From: Akkermansia muciniphila
Lineage (GTDB): Bacteria; Verrucomicrobiota; Verrucomicrobiia; Limisphaerales; UBA1100
Assembly: GCA_945903605.1 (NCBI GenBank)
Contig: CAMDOH010000011.1
Location: 1 to 48,166, forward strand
DNA: 48,166 bases
Direction: 5' to 3'
Numbering within the stretch: position 1 is the first letter of the stretch; every line of letters begins with the position of its first letter. The notes under the pieces were generated by a model. That model saw only the letters and a list, made by a program, of their open reading frames with translations, was not told the origin of the DNA and searched no databases. Below are positions 1 through 10,000 of the stretch, piece by piece. Position numbers and translations under genes: made by a program.

Positions 1-665
1 CTCTTCACTGTCACTTGGCGCAGTGTCCGAACGACAAGATCAGGCTTGTGATTGCGTAGTTGGGCTGTCGTGAAATCACCTGTGGCCACGGCCAGCACTT
101 TTGCGCCAATAGCTCGGGCGCATTGGATGTCGCGCGGCGTGTCGCCAATGATGAGCACGTGTTCGGGTCGAAGTGTCCGCCCCAGCTTGCGTCGAAGTGT
201 GCGAAAGGCATGGGCAGCGATTTGATCGCGTTCGCTGAATCGTTCTCCAAAAGCGCCCATCTCAAATTCATTCCAAAGATCGAATCGGCGCAGCTTGCGT
301 TCGGCTCCGCCAGAAATGTTTCCCGTGAGCAGGCCAATGACGGGCGGCGGAGCGTGCTTTCGCAACTGACGCAACAAGGCGCGAACGCCGGGGCAAATCT
401 GGCCGCGTCGTTTCAACAGTTCTTGATCGAGTCGCGGGAGATACCCGGCATAGAATTGCTGAAAGCGGGCGGTGCTGCGGGCGATTCGGTGCGCAGCGAA
501 TATCTCGGCGACGATGGCGCGATCGGTCCGCCCGGCAAAGCTGATGTTGTGTGCGGCATTGTGAATGCCGAAATCCTGATCGAAGGTATCGGTGAAGGCA
601 CGGACACCGGCGCCACGTGTGTTGATGAGAGTGCCGTCGATATCGAAGAGAATGGCCCGGAACAT
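1..665 (-). CDS. HAD-superfamily hydrolase, 3'-truncated by the window edge
   Basis: Manual reverse-strand translation from ATG at 665 gives MFRAILFDIDGTLINTRGAGVRAFTDTF..., ending ...LAVATGDFTTAQLRNHKPDLVVRTLRQVTVK, open to base 1. DxDGTL motif. Absent from the ORF track because it has no stop inside the window. Confidence 0.88.
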   Translation of the reverse strand, partial: MFRAILFDIDGTLINTRGAGVRAFTDTFDQDFGIHNAAHNISFAGRTDRAIVAEIFAAHRIARSTARFQQFYAGYLPRLDQELLKRRGQICPGVRALLRQLRKHAPPPVIGLLTGNISGGAERKLRRFDLWNEFEMGAFGERFSERDQIAAHAFRTLRRKLGRTLRPEHVLIIGDTPRDIQCARAIGAKVLAVATGDFTTAQLRNHKPDLVVRTLRQVTVK

Positions 666-762
666 GGGCGGCGAAGATAGTGGACGGGCACAAGAAACGT
701 CAACGCGAGTTTGTGAACGGGGTCGGCTTGACGGGCTAAAGAGGCTGCCATACGGTGCGACG

Positions 763-2154
763 GTGATTTTGAGGTATGTCATATTGATTGCGGCGTTGAG
801 CGTGGCGGGATGCTCAACCACGGAAAAAAAGGATTTCCCCTCTGTATTTGAGCCGGGCAAATCCAAGGCAGCGCGGGAGGAAGTGACCGGATACGGACTG
901 AAGTTTTTCCCCGGCATCGGCTGGAAATATATCCGGCCGGGAATGTCTGCGGAGATTCTGGACAAGCCGGTTCCCAAACGGATCGAAGCCGCCGAAGAGG
1001 CGTTGAAGGCCGGCAATGAGGACGAGGCGTTGTTTGCCGCCAAATCGATCATCCTCGAAACACCGATGGGCGAGCACGCGAAGAAAGCGCACCGGATCGT
1101 GGCCGAAGTGAATGAGAAATGGAAATTTTATGAGCACGCCTTCAACGAGTATCAGCTCCTGCTGAAAAAGTTCCCCGAGTACGAAGAGCGCGAGGTGATC
1201 TTGAAAAAGCAGTTTGAGATCTGCGATCGGTATTTGGGCGGTCAGCGTTTCCGATGGAAGCTTCCCTACACGGAGTCGGCGTTTCTACCGCTGCCGAATT
1301 GGTTGACCTTTTCATTCGTGAAAACGGCGGGCATGTACGGTCAGGTGGTCTCCAACGCGCCCTTCGGCGGATTGTCCGCGCAGGCACAACTCAAGAAAGG
1401 TCAGTCTTATGAAAAATCCATCGGCTTCTTTTCGGATGGCTCGGAATTTGTCCACGCCATTGCCGCTTACGAATTGGTGACCGATCGTTACCGTCTGCGC
1501 CGGACGGGTGACCGGTTGTTGGACGCGCCCTATTCCGATCAGTTGCTGCGGGACAAATCCGTGGCTGATGCCCAGTTTGGGATTGGGCGGGTTTATCAGC
1601 GACAGGTGCTCGAGGGCGTGTATGACCAGACGCTCACCGGCAAGGCCATCGATGCCTTCGAGGATTACCGCGCACTCTACAAAGACAGCGAGACGGAAAA
1701 GGTGCGTGTGACCGATGCTTTGGAAAGAATCGAAGCGATGAAGATCGAACAGGCACGCGGCGCACTCTCCACGGCGCTCTATTACGAGAAGAACCAGAAA
1801 TGGCTCGCGGCTCAAAAATATCACCAGCAGGTCATCGGCATCACACAGGGCTTGGCATCGGACAAGCACCGCGCGGAGACGGATCGAATGCGCGAGCGAG
1901 CGCGGACGCGTGTGCAGGAACTTTTCACCGCGCGAGTGGATCTGGCGCTCAAGTCATTCGCCGCCGCTTCGAAAATCGACACGCGCAAAAAGGCTGATGC
2001 GGCCCTGCAACTTTATCGCGAGGTGGTCGTGAATCTGCAAGGCATGGCACCTGAACAATGGGGAGTGAAGGATGCGAAGAAGATCGCCCGCTCGCAGGAG
2101 GCCGATAAAGTTTCCCGTGAGCGCATCGCTGAGTTACAGCAAAAACGCAAATGA
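763..2154 (+). CDS. TPR-containing lipoprotein, BamD/YfiO-like outer-membrane assembly factor
   Basis: In-frame GTG at 763 gives MILRYVILIAALSVAGCST (signal peptide plus lipobox), then TPR-like helices (EEALKAGNEDEALFAAKSII, YEHAFNEYQLLLKKFPEYEE). The annotated 592 start would overlap the HAD gene. Confidence 0.62.
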   Translation: MILRYVILIAALSVAGCSTTEKKDFPSVFEPGKSKAAREEVTGYGLKFFPGIGWKYIRPGMSAEILDKPVPKRIEAAEEALKAGNEDEALFAAKSIILETPMGEHAKKAHRIVAEVNEKWKFYEHAFNEYQLLLKKFPEYEEREVILKKQFEICDRYLGGQRFRWKLPYTESAFLPLPNWLTFSFVKTAGMYGQVVSNAPFGGLSAQAQLKKGQSYEKSIGFFSDGSEFVHAIAAYELVTDRYRLRRTGDRLLDAPYSDQLLRDKSVADAQFGIGRVYQRQVLEGVYDQTLTGKAIDAFEDYRALYKDSETEKVRVTDALERIEAMKIEQARGALSTALYYEKNQKWLAAQKYHQQVIGITQGLASDKHRAETDRMRERARTRVQELFTARVDLALKSFAAASKIDTRKKADAALQLYREVVVNLQGMAPEQWGVKDAKKIARSQEADKVSRERIAELQQKRK

Positions 2155-2669
2155 AACCAAGAACACTCATCCAACTGGCCTGGCTGACTGTGCTGCTGGC
2201 GACGACGTCGTGTGCAGGATATCGGCTTGGGCCAACGGGCGGATTCAAGGCGGGGGAGAAATCTGTGCAAGTGTCGTTTTTCAAGAATGAGACTTTGGAG
2301 CCGCGAATTGTGGAGGCGGTGAATCAATCGCTGCGCAAACAGTTCCAGAAAGAAGGCACGTTCCGCCTTGAAACACAGCAAGGCGGCGACCTCATTGTCA
2401 CAGGCAAAATCACTCAACTGCTACGGAACGGACTGAGCTATCGATCGACAGACGTGCTTGCTGTGGCGGATTTCTCGATGATGTTGTCTGCCGAGATCAT
2501 CGTCATCGAAAGAGTTTCTGGCCGCGAAGTGTTCAGCAAAAAGGTGACGAGCACGATTCCTGTCAGCGCCAGTGGTGATCTGGTGAGTCAGGAACTTCGG
2601 GTGCTTCCGCTCATCTCCGATGAATTGGCGCGCAAGGCGGTGAACCTTCTGGCGGATGGAGCTTGGTGA
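2151..2669 (+). CDS. LptE-like lipoprotein (LPS assembly)
   Basis: Lipobox LLATTSCAGYRLGP, short ~170 aa protein with the LptE-like pattern (VQVSFFKNETLEPRIVEAVNQSLRKQF...GDLIVTGKI). ATGA overlap with the upstream gene. Confidence 0.65.
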   Translation: MKPRTLIQLAWLTVLLATTSCAGYRLGPTGGFKAGEKSVQVSFFKNETLEPRIVEAVNQSLRKQFQKEGTFRLETQQGGDLIVTGKITQLLRNGLSYRSTDVLAVADFSMMLSAEIIVIERVSGREVFSKKVTSTIPVSASGDLVSQELRVLPLISDELARKAVNLLADGAW

Positions 2670-2723
2670 GGTTTCCAACTTTCTTGAAGGCGCACCGATT
2701 CCAAATCGTCTCCGATACCAATC

Positions 2724-3992
2724 ATGAATAAATCGTACGCCCTCATTTTCGCTGCGTTGGCAGCGTTCCAATCCACAACGACATCGGCTGCTGATTGGTC
2801 GCAATGGCGCGGGGCTGCCCGTGACGGCATTGCCAGAGGTGAATCGAAGCTCGATGGCTTGCCGGTCAAATCCGAAGCGGCGTGGTCGCTGCAGACGGGA
2901 AAGGGCCAGGCGGGAATGGTCACGGCCAACGGGAAGCTCGTGATTCTCCACGAGGTGGACGGCAAAGAGGCGCTGCGTGTGGTGGAATTGCAGAATGGAA
3001 AGCAGGTGTGGGAAACGCCCATCGGCGATTCATGGAATTTCACGAATGAATTCGGCCCGGGACCGCGTTGTACGCCGCTGATTGATGGCGATTTGATTTT
3101 TGTCCAAACCGCCAAAGGGGTGCTCGCGTGCGTCCAGTTGAAGGACGGGAAAATTCTGTGGTCGACGGATTACGACAAGAATTTCGGTGCGAAATTCTTT
3201 GGTGGGAATATTCCCGGATCCGAAGGGACGGCTGCGCGGCGACATGGCAACAACGGTTCGCCAGTGGTGGACGACAAATGGATTTACGCGCCGGTTGGTA
3301 GTCCAGATGGCGCCAGCTTGGTGGCGTTCGACAAGCGCACGGGCAAAGTGCAGTGGAAATCGGGAACGGATAATGCGGCCTATGCGTCGCTCATGCTCGC
3401 GACGATTGCCGGCGAGGCGCAGGTGATCCTCGTGACTGCCGACAGGCTGATTGGCTCGCGTTGCGCGGATGGGAAAATACTTTGGGATACGCCGGTGAAG
3501 ACGGGTGCTCAGCGAAATGTTGTCACGCCGATTGTCGTGGGAGACACCGTGACGATCGCCTCGCAAACGGTCGGTCTTGTTCAATATCGCGTGAGCAAGG
3601 AAGGCGAGAAATTCCAAGTGGCGGAAGTTTGGGCGAACAAGCAACTCAAGATCAATCTGACGACGCCCGTGTTGTTGGCTGGCCACCTTTACGGATTGGG
3701 GAGCAGCAAAGGCAACTCGTCCGAATTCGTCTGCGTGAATTTCGGCAGTGGGCAGGTGCTGTGGGCCAAGCCGGGCTTCACGGATTATTCCTCGGTCATC
3801 GGTGTGGGTGACCGGTTGCTCGTGCACAATTCATCGGGTGAATTGTATCTGTTGCGCGCGTCGCCCGAGAAATACGAAGAGTTGGGTCGGCTGCAGGTTT
3901 GCGGGCGTACTTGGAGTTTCCCCGCTTATTCGGGCGGGAGACTGATCGTGAAGGATGCGAGGCAGACTATTTCCGTGCCGCTGATCAAGTGA
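2724..3992 (+). CDS. PQQ-like beta-propeller (quinoprotein-type) secreted protein
   Basis: Signal peptide; repeated propeller motifs (GKILWSTDYDKNFG, GKVQWKSGTDNAAYAS, GKILWDTPVKTGAQRNVVTPIV, GQVLWAKPGF). Confidence 0.85.
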   Translation: MNKSYALIFAALAAFQSTTTSAADWSQWRGAARDGIARGESKLDGLPVKSEAAWSLQTGKGQAGMVTANGKLVILHEVDGKEALRVVELQNGKQVWETPIGDSWNFTNEFGPGPRCTPLIDGDLIFVQTAKGVLACVQLKDGKILWSTDYDKNFGAKFFGGNIPGSEGTAARRHGNNGSPVVDDKWIYAPVGSPDGASLVAFDKRTGKVQWKSGTDNAAYASLMLATIAGEAQVILVTADRLIGSRCADGKILWDTPVKTGAQRNVVTPIVVGDTVTIASQTVGLVQYRVSKEGEKFQVAEVWANKQLKINLTTPVLLAGHLYGLGSSKGNSSEFVCVNFGSGQVLWAKPGFTDYSSVIGVGDRLLVHNSSGELYLLRASPEKYEELGRLQVCGRTWSFPAYSGGRLIVKDARQTISVPLIK

Positions 3993-3998
3993 CGTTGA

Positions 3999-5489
3999 TC
4001 ATTCGGGAGCGGCTCGTCGACTGAACCAAACCCAGTCGCCTTCCTCGTATCTCGGAAACGCTTTCTTGATGCCATAACCGGTCACGATTCCCAATTCGTC
4101 GCTCTCATTCCAGCCAACAGAATAGAGCCGGTATTCAGTGGGCGAAATGATGGAATACCGCATGGGTCGACCATCGATGATATCGGCGGGAACTTTGTCC
4201 ATGAATTTGGCGGCGACAAGGTCGGACAGGGATCGTGGCAGCATTCCGAATTTCATTCGGTGACGCTCGATGGCGATGGCCGTCCGCGCCATGTCAGCGC
4301 CGTTTTGGATCACGGCAAACCGTATTGAAGCTTTTGCGAGTGCTGGGAAAAACTCGAAGCTGTAAATGTTGTACGGAGATCGTTGCATCGAATCCAACTG
4401 AGACTGTAAATTGGCTGCACGATCAGGTCTGAATCGTCCGGTGGCTGTCTCGAAAACAGGTAGAGCGATTTCGAAATGGAGTTTGGCCAGCGCAGTCTTG
4501 TTTTGATAAAGCCAGCCATTGGGCATGAAGCGCAGCAGGGTATCGTCCGAACCTAATACTTCACGCAGCGAATTGATTCGGCCTCGAATCGCTTCATCAA
4601 AAAACGTTTCAGAAATCATCACTGCCTCTCCCCGGATGCAAAGTTGATAATCCTCGCCGAATCGTAGCTGCGCCAATTCGCGCGAGATAGCCTCCCATTG
4701 TGGTTCGGTCCAGATGTTCGCGCTGAGTCCTTCCCAGATGATTTGCAGCGCCATTTCTAAAATGGCAATCCGCACGAGGTGCGAGATCAAAACTGGTTCA
4801 GACTTTATTGAGTCAGCCAGCCGAAATTGGATTTGGAGATCTTCCCAAGCCAAATCGGGACGGCTTTGAGCCAGTTGCGCTGAAGCTCGATGTTTGAAAA
4901 TTATGGCGGCGACTTTATTCACTACTGGGTGTAAAATCAGCATTCTGATTCCCGCCCCGTATTGATTGTTGAATCGCGCTTTGGGTCGTCGCGTTGCTTC
5001 GGTTACTTCCAACATCAAACTTGAGTACGGACCGAGCGCATCGAGTATGCGCCGAGCCGCAGTGTCGTTATTGGTGGCTGGCCCAGTGGCAGCATGTGCG
5101 AGGGCATCGAGGTCGGTCGGCATCGCGAGCCGCCACACGCCCGAATTTGTAGGGTTCCAATGAGGAAATCGTGACGTGATACGGGTGAGAGCATTTGTGT
5201 TGTAAGAGAGTGTCTGTGAATCAGGATTCCATTTTTGCTCCGCCAAGGGTGCGAAGAACGGAGCCATGGCCATGTTTTCGTCATCCGGCACTGGCGGAGG
5301 AATCATCCGATACAAATCGAATGATTCGCCGCGTGATTCCCATTCTGTTTGAAAGTGGTCCCACGCTCGCCGTCCTCGCACCCCTTCAATTGTGAATGCG
5401 ACGAGGAGAAGGGTGATCAGCACGGCGAATCCAACGGCGACATTCCCGAACACCTGCCACCGGAACAACCATTGGAAAAAACGTTTCAT
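3999..5489 (-). CDS. Conserved hypothetical protein with N-terminal membrane anchor
   Basis: 496 aa ORF with N-terminal TM helix (VFGNVAVGFAVLITLLLVAF) and C-terminal IERHRMKFGMLPRSLSDLVAAKFM...YRLYSVGWNESDELG. No enzyme motif recognised. Confidence 0.75.
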   Translation of the reverse strand: MKRFFQWLFRWQVFGNVAVGFAVLITLLLVAFTIEGVRGRRAWDHFQTEWESRGESFDLYRMIPPPVPDDENMAMAPFFAPLAEQKWNPDSQTLSYNTNALTRITSRFPHWNPTNSGVWRLAMPTDLDALAHAATGPATNNDTAARRILDALGPYSSLMLEVTEATRRPKARFNNQYGAGIRMLILHPVVNKVAAIIFKHRASAQLAQSRPDLAWEDLQIQFRLADSIKSEPVLISHLVRIAILEMALQIIWEGLSANIWTEPQWEAISRELAQLRFGEDYQLCIRGEAVMISETFFDEAIRGRINSLREVLGSDDTLLRFMPNGWLYQNKTALAKLHFEIALPVFETATGRFRPDRAANLQSQLDSMQRSPYNIYSFEFFPALAKASIRFAVIQNGADMARTAIAIERHRMKFGMLPRSLSDLVAAKFMDKVPADIIDGRPMRYSIISPTEYRLYSVGWNESDELGIVTGYGIKKAFPRYEEGDWVWFSRRAAPE

Positions 5490-5565
5490 GCGAAGTTTGT
5501 GAAAATGAGTTTGTCAGCCCTGTTAAAAAAGGCAAACAAGTGCAAACGCGGATGGGCGAACGCGG

Positions 5566-6876
5566 ATGGGAATTTTGCTGGCGGTTGGGCTCCCGCTGGG
5601 GCGATACTTCGCGCAACAACACACCCACCCCTTGAACGCCACAGAGGAATACGTCCAGTCACGAACCGAGAACGATCCGATCAACATCATCGTGCTCGTC
5701 AATCACATCGTTCATGACTCGCTTGAATCAAAGGCGAGCGATATCCATATCGAGCCTTGGGAAAACTACAGCGGTGTGCGGACGCGCGTGAACGGCATCC
5801 TGTCGGAATTGGCGATTCTTCCATTGGAGTATCACGAAAAAATCTGCGCGCGAATCAAGGTGATGGCCAATCTGGCCAGCCATGAAAAAGATGTGCCGCA
5901 AGACGGCAAAGCTGCGCTGGAAGGGGAAGAGTACGCGGGGGTCCAGCTCCGCGTCTCAGTTTTTCCCACCGTGCGTGGCGAGAAAATAGTCATGCGTATT
6001 TTTGATCCGCGTGCGCGGACATTCGACATGGCCAGCCTCGGTTTCGATGCCGAGACACTTTCTCGCTACACGGGCATTCTCGGTAAGCCCAATGGATTGA
6101 TCCTGCTCACCGGCCCCACCGGCTCAGGAAAAACCACGGCGATTTATGCCTCGCTCGGTTACCTGCTTGAGAAATATCAAAACACATTGAGCATCGCCTC
6201 CGTTGAAGATCCCGTGGAGCAGAGCTTGATGTGGGTGAACCAAAGCTCGCTCAACCCCGCGCGTGAATACACCTACATCGCCGCGTTACGCTCGCTTCTG
6301 CGCCAGGATCCAAACGTGATCATGATCGGTGAGATCCGCGATATGGAAACCGCGTCGATCGCTGTGACGGCAGGAATGACGGGTCACTTGGTGATCAGCA
6401 CGCTGCACAGCGGTTCGACATCGGGCGTTTTCGCGCGCATGATCAACATGGGACTCGAACCGTTCCTGCTCGCCTCGACGATTATCGGGGTCATTGGCAT
6501 TCGCCTCGTCCGTCTCAATTGCCAATACTGTCTCGAGCCGTACACGCCGGAAGATTACGCCTTGCACCATCTGGAAGTGGCCACCTCAAAAGAATTCGTC
6601 GAGGAACAGTTGAACAACAACCGGTTTTTGAAAGGGCTTGGTTGCGAAGCGTGCCATCATACTGGATTCGGCGGACGCGGTTCCGTGACCGAATTGCTCC
6701 CCATGAGCGAGGCGGTGCGTCAGGCAGTGCTTCAAAAGAGGCCAACGCGGGAGATTCAAGAACGCGCAGCCGAATCAGGTATGCGTACGCTCTGGGATAA
6801 CGCACTGCAGCGGGTTCTTGAAGGCAAAACCACGCTGGAAGAGATCATGCGCAAGATCGCCGCGGATGTGGTCTGA
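5566..6876 (+). CDS. GspE/PilB-family type II secretion or type IV pilus ATPase, short form without N-terminal domain
   Basis: Walker A GPTGSGKTTAIYA, Asp box VEDPVEQ, Walker B VIMIGEIRDMETA, His box GHLVISTLHS, and the CQYC...CEAC zinc motif. Only ~35 aa precede the ATPase/CTE region. Confidence 0.92.
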   Translation: MGILLAVGLPLGRYFAQQHTHPLNATEEYVQSRTENDPINIIVLVNHIVHDSLESKASDIHIEPWENYSGVRTRVNGILSELAILPLEYHEKICARIKVMANLASHEKDVPQDGKAALEGEEYAGVQLRVSVFPTVRGEKIVMRIFDPRARTFDMASLGFDAETLSRYTGILGKPNGLILLTGPTGSGKTTAIYASLGYLLEKYQNTLSIASVEDPVEQSLMWVNQSSLNPAREYTYIAALRSLLRQDPNVIMIGEIRDMETASIAVTAGMTGHLVISTLHSGSTSGVFARMINMGLEPFLLASTIIGVIGIRLVRLNCQYCLEPYTPEDYALHHLEVATSKEFVEEQLNNNRFLKGLGCEACHHTGFGGRGSVTELLPMSEAVRQAVLQKRPTREIQERAAESGMRTLWDNALQRVLEGKTTLEEIMRKIAADVV

Positions 6877-6934
6877 CCTTCTTTTCAGAAAATTTATTTG
6901 CCGTTGGCAATTCGCCCGCTAACTTACCGTCAGT

Positions 6935-7008
6935 TGTCTGATGGTGTAATGGTAGCACAGAGGTTTTTGGTTCCTCTAGTCTAGGTTCGAATCCTAGTCG
7001 GACAGCCA
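6935..7008 (+). tRNA. tRNA-Gln (anticodon TTG)
   Basis: Acceptor TGTCTGA/TCGGACA, discriminator G plus encoded CCA, T arm CTAGG-TTCGAAT-CCTAG, anticodon loop TTTTGGT with TTG. U1-A72 and G73 fit tRNA-Gln. Confidence 0.95.
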
Positions 7009-7028
7009 GTTTTTTTTCCGCCCGATCG

Positions 7029-10000
7029 TCAGTCTTCAGCGAAAAGGAATTCCAGATCGGTCTTGGTCAGACTCTTCGCGAAGCCTTCTTCACCGAGAAC
7101 ATCGGCGATCGTCTGACTCTTCGCCTGTTGCAGGCTCCAAATCTTTTCTTCCACAGTGCCGGGCGCAATGAGGCGGTAAGCATTCACAGTCCGTGTCTGT
7201 CCGATGCGATGCGTGCGATCGATGGCTTGTGCTTCGACGGCTGGGTTCCACCATGGATCATAGAGAACCACGTAACTGGCCGAGGTCAGATTCAATCCCG
7301 TGCCCGCCGCGCGGAGGCTCAACAGGAACACAGCGGCATTCTTGTCATCCTGAAATGCGTTGACGACTTCCTGCCGATTCTTCGTCTCGCCGGTCAACAT
7401 GTGGGTTGAGATCTGGCGTGTCTTGCACTCAGTCTCGAGCACATTGAGCATCCGGACAAATTGACTGAAGACGAGAACCTTCTCGCCACGTTCGATGAGC
7501 GGTTCCAGCAAATCAAACAACGCCTCGGTCTTGCCCGAAGCGGAATCGTTCCCAACCAACGTGGGATGACAGCAGATTTGACGCAGTCGAGTCAGCGCGG
7601 CCAGCACCTGCATTTTGCTTTTGGCCAAACCCTGCTGCTCGATGGTCTGCATCACTTGGTCGCGGCTGCGTCGCAATTCGGCTAGGTACAATTTGCGCTG
7701 ATCCTCGGTGAGCGGGCAGTCCTGCCGTTGATCAATGCGGTCGGGCAGATCCTTGGCGACTTGCTGTTTGATGCGGCGCAGGAGAATGGGACGCAAACGT
7801 GAAGAGAGCCGACGCCGCGCAATCTTTCGGGCGTTGATCGATTCTTCGCTGTCACCCTGCGGCTCGTAGATCTCGTGAAAATGTTGCGAGGAGCCGAGGT
7901 AACTCGGCTCGACGAAATCAACGATGCTCCACAAATCCATCAGTCGGTTTTCAATCGGCGTTCCCGTGAGCGCCAATCGACATTCGGACTCGATTTGCTT
8001 CACCGATTGCGTGACTTGTGCGCCGGGGTTTTTGATGAACTGAGCTTCGTCAAGAATCACAGCACGGAACGAGAACTTCTGCAGCTCCTCCAAATCGCGC
8101 CGGAGCAGCGCGTAGTTGGTGACGATCAAATCATGTTGCGGGATTTGCTTGCGCAGATTGTGTCGCGCCGCGCCGCTCTCGAGCACCAGCACCTTCGTGC
8201 CGGGAGTGAATTTCTCCGCTTCGCGTCGCCAGTTGTGCAGCACAGAGGCGGGACAAATGACCAACGACGGCTTTGGATTCTTCGTGTTCTGCTCTTTGAG
8301 CCACTTCAGCCAGACGAGAGTTTGCAGAGTTTTGCCGAGTCCCATGTCGTCGGCAAGGACGCCACCCAACCCAAGTCGATTGAGGTGGCAAAGGAAATCG
8401 AAACCATCTTTCTGGTACGGGCGAAGTTCTGCATCGATTGTCTTGGGCAAATCCGTGGAGGCCACGCCTTCGAAATTCGCGATGCGCTCGCGCAATTTGC
8501 GTGCTTGGGCGGTGTTGCCAAAAAGTGCCAGAGTCGCATCGTCGAGATGGGCTGCTTGCTCGATAGCCACTCGTTGTTCTGAAGCTGAGAGATCTTCCAA
8601 CCCCATCTCGGCCATCGTTTCATGAGCCTGATGAGTGGCGTCGACATCCAATTCGATCCAGCCTGAATCCGGCAGCTTCACGAAACGACTGGTGGCGGTC
8701 GCCAGTCGCTCCAAGTCCGCTTTCGAAAGCTGGAATCCTTCATTCTCCCATTCGGCAGAAACGGAAAGCCAGTCGATGCCGCTGCCGCGAACAATCAATT
8801 TGGGTTTCAGTTTTCTCGGCTGCATGAAGAGCCGTTGGAAAGCCTGGTTGCCGAGGAATAACGTGTCTTTCGGCCGTTGTTCCCACATGGACGCCAGCAA
8901 GCTGAGAAAATTCTCACCGGCATCACCCACCCACAGTCCCGGCTCCGGAGTAAAGCAGTCGAGTTTCAAAAGCCATTCTTTGGCGGGATCAAGTCTCGGA
9001 TCGTCAAGAATCTCGGGCTTGTCGTTGGGCTTGGTCAGATGGGAATTGATGCGATGCCATTCGTGACCGGTCCATTCCCAGAGGCTTTCATCGCGCTGAC
9101 TTTTGGCCTGCAGTCGCAACTGAACGGCGTCGCCGGCCAGCTCGAGCAGAAACTGCGGCTGGGCAGTATGCGCCACGCAAAGTTGATCCCAATCCACTTC
9201 ACCTTGCCGATGTGTGCGGCGCAGTTTGGTGATGAATCGATGACTGAGTTTGGTGACGGGCACGTGCGGTTTCTGCAGCCAGCGAACGAGCAGTCCTATC
9301 GGCGGTGCTTGGCGAAGGAAATAAAACTGGCGGTCAATCAACAACAAAGTGGGACTGCCCGCAAAGAATTGGGCATCCTGCAATGGGCGCTGCGGCTCTC
9401 CCGGCAAGTGGAGCGTGTGAGTGAAAGATAATTCCTGCGTGCCATTCTTGATGTCCGGCACCAGCTCGGCGACTTGTCCGTGATATTCGAATCGCTCACC
9501 ATCAGCCGACATGATGCGTCCTTGATCGCCCCACTGCACCACCCATTCGAGCAGTTCCTGACCTGCGAGCCGGAGTTGCTCGGTTTGTTTATCGCCACTG
9601 TAACGATCGGACAGCCATGAGATGAATTCCCAGTCCGGTGGCGAAAATAATTCCTGTTCGTGTGTCGCGCGCGTCGTCAGCTCAATGATGTCTGCCAGCG
9701 GCTTCTTGCGTTCGCCGTTTCGAGGCCGTGTGATGTAAAATTCGATCGCCAGCACGTGGATGGCCGAGCCATCCATGGCGACCGGGGTACACACGGCACG
9801 CAGTTGTGCGCGCGGTTGATCGAGATGCTGCGGTTCGGGCGGAAACATCCATCGTTCGATCCGCTGCAATAGATCAGATTCCGCTTCCGCGGCTTCGATC
9901 TCAGCGAAGCGATCGAGATTCACATACGTGGAAAGCTCGTTCGGCAATGTGCGTTTGGACCGCAGGAATAAAACAGCCAGCTGTTCCAATCGCTCGGTCT

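Noticed and set aside
60-680. 206-aa plus-strand ORF at the left edge
   Set aside because: Overlaps the HAD hydrolase found on the minus strand, which has a real DxDGTL motif.
5349-5717. Frameshifted N-terminal extension of the GspE-like gene (MSLSALLKKANK...)
   Set aside because: Removing one copy of the 14-bp repeat does not bring this frame into the GspE frame, so no simple single-event reconstruction works.
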